From Flavobacterium tyrosinilyticum (GTDB taxonomy: Bacteria; Bacteroidota; Bacteroidia; Flavobacteriales; Flavobacteriaceae), in contig NZ_JAMOKG010000001.1 of assembly GCF_023656565.1 (NCBI RefSeq), positions 812,456 to 876,455 on the forward strand: 64,000 nucleotides of DNA. Reading direction: 5' to 3'. This document shows positions 60,681 through 64,000 of this stretch, one piece after another. Under the pieces are notes generated by a model that saw only the letters and a program-made list of their open reading frames with translations, did no database searches and was not told the DNA's origin. The translations under genes were made by a program, and so were the position numbers. Within the stretch, counting starts at the first letter, position 1. Every line of letters begins with the position of its first letter.

Positions 60681-61769
60681 TCATTTTATACCAAAAATCT
60701 CTTTAGAAGCATTTCCTTCAATTTGTTTTTTTTCTAACCTTTTTACCTTTCTTGTTTTTTTATTATCTATGATTATAACTACCTCTGTTACATCATATGC
60801 GTTTTTATTAAAAAATAATAATGCAGCTGTTTTTAAATTTTCAAGCCATCTCAAAAATGCGTCTTTTAGATTTAAAATACTTAAATAAAATTGAAAGAAT
60901 ATCTTATAGAACTTAATTCTAGCGGAGTTCTCGGGATAAGAGGAAAAGTAATTCTTACCGATATAAAATTTTGAAGGTACTTTTTTCCAAAAAAAAGGCA
61001 CAAAGTGTGGAAAATTCTTAAATGTGATTAAATGATACAATAGTATTTCGTACTGATCTTTAAAGCTGAGTGTACCATTCTCCCAAAGTAAATTTCCTGG
61101 AACACCTTCGACAACAAAGAAATCAAAATAGGCTCTAATTTTTTCTTCCTGATTAAGTCTTTTTATCACATGAGTCATTGTTTCTATTTCCGATTCTAAT
61201 TCAAAAATAGATTCTCCCGCCTGAAGCTCTGAAAACAAGTTGCCACATTCATCAAATACAAAGTTTTTTTCGTTTTGAAAAACAAACTTATAATCTTTAC
61301 TTTCCTCATATAATTTATTTACAAACTCATTATTTCTAAATAAAGTAAAAAAACCTGTAACGTATTCATCCCGAACACACACTACATCAAAATTATCTAA
61401 AATCTCATCGGTCATAAACGTCCTTATATTTCCGAAGATTAAATCAATGTCTCCATGTCCCCAAAAATCATAATCAGTAATAAATTCTGAAAAAATTACT
61501 CCGTATGCAGGTTTAAAATCACATAATTTATAAGGAGAATTCAATGAAACAGAAAAGCCCATTTTCTCACTTATTAATTTTTTCAATTCTAAAAATGAGT
61601 ATTCAATTACGATTATATTTTTTGGCAGTTCTTCATTAATTTTTATGTCTGTGAAAATTATAAAATCAACTGATGGATTGTACTTACATGATTCAATGAA
61701 AAATTTAAAATACCATGGAAATTTCCCATAGTAAGGATATAGCAAAGCTATTTTCTTGGAATTATCCAT
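60681..61769 (-). CDS. Glycosyltransferase-like protein (DUF6625-like)
   Basis: The product has 362 residues, no signal peptide. ALLYPYYGKFPWYFKFFIES then DFIIFTD at the start and DYDFWGHGDIDLIFGNIRTF (about 113-132) give a GT-A-like nucleotide-sugar fold with a D-x-D (DID) metal motif. This type resembles DUF6625 proteins, and similar open frames occur in glycan or RiPP loci, but family assignment is from memory. It starts 8 bases after the thioredoxin-like gene and 112 bases precede the exporter. In the cluster it could glycosylate the peptide core, as SunS does in sublancin. The C-terminal 70 residues are basic. Confidence 0.72.
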   Translation of the reverse strand: MDNSKKIALLYPYYGKFPWYFKFFIESCKYNPSVDFIIFTDIKINEELPKNIIVIEYSFLELKKLISEKMGFSVSLNSPYKLCDFKPAYGVIFSEFITDYDFWGHGDIDLIFGNIRTFMTDEILDNFDVVCVRDEYVTGFFTLFRNNEFVNKLYEESKDYKFVFQNEKNFVFDECGNLFSELQAGESIFELESEIETMTHVIKRLNQEEKIRAYFDFFVVEGVPGNLLWENGTLSFKDQYEILLYHLITFKNFPHFVPFFWKKVPSKFYIGKNYFSSYPENSARIKFYKIFFQFYLSILNLKDAFLRWLENLKTAALLFFNKNAYDVTEVVIIIDNKKTRKVKRLEKKQIEGNASKEIFGIK

Positions 61770-61777
61770 GCTCTAGT

Positions 61778-63340
61778 TTATTTAATAAGGGAAGCCGTTA
61801 TTTTATCATAAAATTTTTGTTTCTCACTTGGATAACCTTCAACTAAAGTTATTTTTTTTGTTTTGTAATTATAAACAAAATAATGAGGCACATAATCTAT
61901 AACTTCTTTCATTATTTTTTCATTTCTATAAACCTCGCTTGCAAAAAGATGATACCCAACTAAACTGTAATCGCTAATCATTTTCTTCCATAATTCAACA
62001 CTTGCTTCGTTATCAATAGTCACATAAATCGTTTTGATATCCTGTTTGTTTAAAAACACATGCAATTCGTCATTATATTCAAATTGTTTGATACATGGAG
62101 AGCAATATGTTGCCCAAAAATCAATGAACAAATTTTGATTTGGATATTTTTCAGCAATTGCCTCCTCAAAGGATTTCTTTACATCAATACGGCTATTTGA
62201 AATCGACAACCCAACAGCTGCGTCATACGAACTTAAACTTCCTATTGGAGAATTATTATTCTCCTTTTGCTTTAGATCATCTTCAAAGAGAAGATTCTCT
62301 ATTATTGCATTATAATTGCTTTCAGGGTATTTTTTTATAAAAGCCCTATAAACAGCTATTAAGTCTTTTTTATTTTTTACGCAATTGAATCGTATTGACT
62401 CAAAAATACAACTTGCAATATATATTTCTTTGTATTGTTCGGGCTCTACAAAATCAATTACACCAAAATTTGATCTGCAACTTTTAAATAGCTCATCAAA
62501 TTGATTCCAAAACCTATTGACTTTTTTATTTGTCTTTTTGGCCTGTGCTTCCATATTCCAGCCCGTCATATAGAGGTTTTGATCCAATATGGTACTATAC
62601 AAACTATTTTCGCTAAATACAGAATATTTTGAATTATAAAACTCAACTAATTTTTGAGCTTCTTTTGGATCAAATGCTAATCCTAGTTTTTTTCTCGTTT
62701 CCTCGTTTCTTCCGTTTTCCGAATAATTACCCGCAAAAAAATTAATTCGCCCATCTATTTCAGCATTAACTGCTTTCAAACAGTTCGCACTAATTTTTTT
62801 CTCTTTGTGTAAAGCTTTGTAAAAATTAAATATTTTTTGTTTTTGAATATCTATATTTTTAATAACATCATCAGCATTTTTGTACTTTTTTAAAACCGTC
62901 AAAACATCAAAAACACTATCTGGACTTAATTTTAAATATGAATTTTTTGTATAAAGATTATTAAAAGCTGAATTATTCCCGCTTATTTCAATTCTATCTT
63001 TTTTTTGTTCTATTATTATGGAATCTCCTTTCTCTACAAAAAAAGAAAAACTTCCAAACATATATGGATCCTCATAAACTGTAATAAAGCCGTTAGAATC
63101 TAATTCTAATTCTTTTACAAATTGTCCATTTTCGACTTTTATATCGTCGTTATTTTTTTTATAAAAACTTTTAGGATAATTTCCAATTGGTTTTGCTACT
63201 TTAAGAAGTTTGCCATTTTGTTTATCAAAACCTTTGCCTAGAATAACTGCCTTATTTTGCGAAAAAGTTTCCTGATTAAAAAATAGCACAAGAAGCAAAA
63301 CTAGTAGTCTTTGTTTATATTTATAAATACTTACAGTCAT
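61778..63340 (-). CDS. Exported TlpA/thioredoxin-like protein with DUF4369-like N-terminus
   Basis: The product has 520 residues: signal sequence LLVLLLVLFFNQETFSQ near residues 12-28, a beta-rich region (about 30-125), a helical linker (about 135-340), and a C-terminal thioredoxin domain with LFIDFWATYCSPCIKQF (CSPC at 413-416) and the cis-proline YVPHYFVY. TlpA-type proteins reduce or shuffle disulfides in the periplasm. Its place between the cysteine-rich peptide and the exporter makes it a candidate for forming or correcting the peptide's disulfides. It is 8 bases ahead of the glycosyltransferase-like gene. Confidence 0.85.
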   Translation of the reverse strand: MTVSIYKYKQRLLVLLLVLFFNQETFSQNKAVILGKGFDKQNGKLLKVAKPIGNYPKSFYKKNNDDIKVENGQFVKELELDSNGFITVYEDPYMFGSFSFFVEKGDSIIIEQKKDRIEISGNNSAFNNLYTKNSYLKLSPDSVFDVLTVLKKYKNADDVIKNIDIQKQKIFNFYKALHKEKKISANCLKAVNAEIDGRINFFAGNYSENGRNEETRKKLGLAFDPKEAQKLVEFYNSKYSVFSENSLYSTILDQNLYMTGWNMEAQAKKTNKKVNRFWNQFDELFKSCRSNFGVIDFVEPEQYKEIYIASCIFESIRFNCVKNKKDLIAVYRAFIKKYPESNYNAIIENLLFEDDLKQKENNNSPIGSLSSYDAAVGLSISNSRIDVKKSFEEAIAEKYPNQNLFIDFWATYCSPCIKQFEYNDELHVFLNKQDIKTIYVTIDNEASVELWKKMISDYSLVGYHLFASEVYRNEKIMKEVIDYVPHYFVYNYKTKKITLVEGYPSEKQKFYDKITASLIK

Positions 63341-63398
63341 AATAATTTAAGATAATTCTAGAGGCTTTGTTGCTGGTTAAAAAAAGGTTTTATAAAGA

Positions 63399-63418
63399 GT
63401 AAGGAGTTGCCTCCTTAC
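63399..63418 (-). terminator. GNRA-capped hairpin between precursor and thioredoxin-like gene
   Basis: On the minus strand GTAAGGAG, loop GCAA, CTCCTTAC, followed by TCTTTATAAAACC. It lies 14 bases after the precursor stop. It may be an attenuator giving more precursor mRNA than mRNA for the processing genes. Confidence 0.65.
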
Positions 63419-63431
63419 CCTACTCTGTAAT

Positions 63432-63581
63432 TTAGCAACTTACATTGCAAGCAGAACAACATGCGCTTGCAGAAGAATACTCTCCTAGATAACGACCATT
63501 GCAAGAGCAAGAAAATCCGCCATTAATACTTTTCATTTCAGCTTTGCTTAAAGCTTTACCAAATTTTTGTAAATTTTTCAT
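63432..63581 (-). CDS. Double-glycine-leader, cysteine-rich RiPP/bacteriocin precursor
   Basis: The minus-strand ATG at 63579-63581 opens 49 codons ending TAA at 63432-63434. Residues 1-22 (MKNLQKFGKALS, then KAEMKSINGG) form a typical leader with the N-G-G site of C39 proteases; the core (23-49) begins FSCSCNGRYLGEYSS and ends ACNVSC, with six cysteines at residues 25, 27, 41, 42, 45 and 49, several serines, one tyrosine pair and no lysine. It is the first gene of the exporter operon. Even cysteine number and the TlpA-like partner favour disulfides over lanthionines; no LanM, LanB or radical SAM gene is in view. Confidence 0.88.
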   Translation of the reverse strand: MKNLQKFGKALSKAEMKSINGGFSCSCNGRYLGEYSSASACCSACNVSC

Positions 63582-63742
63582 AATTTAAAATGTTATAGTT
63601 AAAAAATAACTCACAAGAATAATTTTAAAGTTTTGTGATTTGCTCGCGATCAAATTCATAATTTTAAGATTAAACCTACGGTTATTATAAATATAACACT
63701 TTTAAACTTACATAATAGCAATATTTAAATTTTAACATAAAA

Positions 63743-63771
63743 AAACAGAGAAGATATGATCTTCTCTGTTT
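63743..63771 (-). terminator. Strong Rho-independent terminator upstream of the precursor gene
   Basis: A perfect 13-bp stem AAACAGAGAAGAT / ATCTTCTCTGTTT (63743-63755, 63759-63771) with a three-base loop and a T tract on the minus strand. It ends a transcript entering from the right, most likely the structured RNA at 63803-63921. Confidence 0.92.
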
Positions 63772-63925
63772 CGTATTTAAAAACAAATTTTAGCAACACA
63801 ATTTCTTTAGGACATGGCCGCGGTTACCCTAACCAAATAAAATTAACACAGCGGCCAACTCCTAAGAATCTCAGTACCAATCATCAATACTGAGAATTTG
63901 CTCAATGTTCCACGATCGAGCGCCT
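63743..63925 (-). ncRNA. Candidate structured RNA ending in the terminator
   Basis: No open frame of use exists here, but minus-strand RNA folds into ordered stems: GCTCGAT/ATTGAGC (63900-63906 with 63915-63921, one G-U), CTCAGTA/TACTGAG (63870-63876 with 63888-63894), TTCTTAGGA/TCCTAAAGAA (63860-63868 with 63803-63812, one bulge), GGCCGC/GCGGCC (63816-63821 with 63851-63856) and GGTTA/TAACC (63822-63834). The G-U pair is A-C on the plus strand, favouring the minus transcript. The 5' end and promoter are not defined. It may be an independent small RNA or the leader of a gene outside the window. Confidence 0.5.
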
Positions 63926-64000
63926 ATACATTCAAAAAAAACATGACTAAATTCTAAATAAGGCTATATCGTATTACTTTTAAAAAAGTTAAAAATCAAC

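Noticed and set aside
63803..63921. tRNA, tmRNA or SRP RNA at the right edge.
   Set aside because: No cloverleaf, GTTCGAATC-type T-loop, CCA end or SRP GGAA/GCAG motifs were found.
1..64000. CRISPR arrays, prophage or complete insertion sequences.
   Set aside because: Repeats are inverted and intergenic rather than regularly spaced direct repeats with spacers, and no integrase, transposase or Cas gene is seen.

Overview
The window is chromosomal DNA of a Flavobacterium-like member of the Bacteroidota. The case rests on AT-rich sequence, genes without Shine-Dalgarno sites, promoters of the TTG-N19/20-TAnnTTTG type, a murF-alr fusion, a DNA polymerase III alpha subunit with a fused proofreading exonuclease, a TonB-dependent receptor and many exported proteins with short N-terminal signals. 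I see no rRNA, tRNA, CRISPR array, integrase or complete insertion sequence.

Layout. 1-5300: partial thioredoxin gene, AsmA-like protein, and a cytosine-5 methyltransferase overlapping a PD-(D/E)XK-type restriction enzyme plus a small unknown protein. 5379-11375: a small unknown gene whose 5' end carries a structured element flanked by direct repeats, a ribosome hibernation factor, a triple-repeat lipoprotein, SnoaL-like protein, ammonium transporter, TrmB, LysE-type exporter and an alkyltransferase-like protein. 11634-19230: histidine kinase and sigma-54 activator, divergent from an adaptor/ATPase/permease exporter that has a palindromic enhancer-like site and a sigma-54-like promoter. 19296-25883: L,D-transpeptidase, Fe-S genes (Mrp, NifU-like, ferredoxin), then an SMI1/KNR4 gene with two unknown genes. 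25993-38465: asd, mscL, murF-alr, membrane and outer-membrane proteins, a His-rich peptide followed by a TonB receptor, prolyl oligopeptidase and a Gfo/Idh/MocA oxidoreductase. 38575-46572: beta-barrel protein, dnaE, SDR and AraC regulator. 47091-52183: leucine operon leuC-leuD-(leuA/cimA-like)-leuB with a possible leucine leader peptide. 52302-55326: RRM protein, DUF6252-like lipoprotein, rpsP-rimM-trmN6.

55380-64000 holds the most interesting system. On the minus strand a 49-residue double-glycine-leader peptide with a six-cysteine core (63432-63581, too short for routine ORF calling) is followed by a TlpA/thioredoxin-like protein, a DxD-containing glycosyltransferase-like protein, a C39-peptidase ABC exporter and a HlyD adaptor. 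The gene types match sublancin-type glycocin clusters (precursor, thiol oxidoreductase, glycosyltransferase, C39 exporter), so a secreted, disulfide-bonded and perhaps glycosylated RiPP is a reasonable hypothesis. Upstream lies a candidate structured RNA with a strong terminator. An S41 peptidase follows the adaptor.

Many intergenic regions contain long, often nested inverted repeats from a few recurring sequence families, including inside operons. Another unexplained structure is the 74-nt foldable core at 5638-5711. Both that core and the right-edge RNA pair better as minus-strand RNA because they use G-U wobble pairs.
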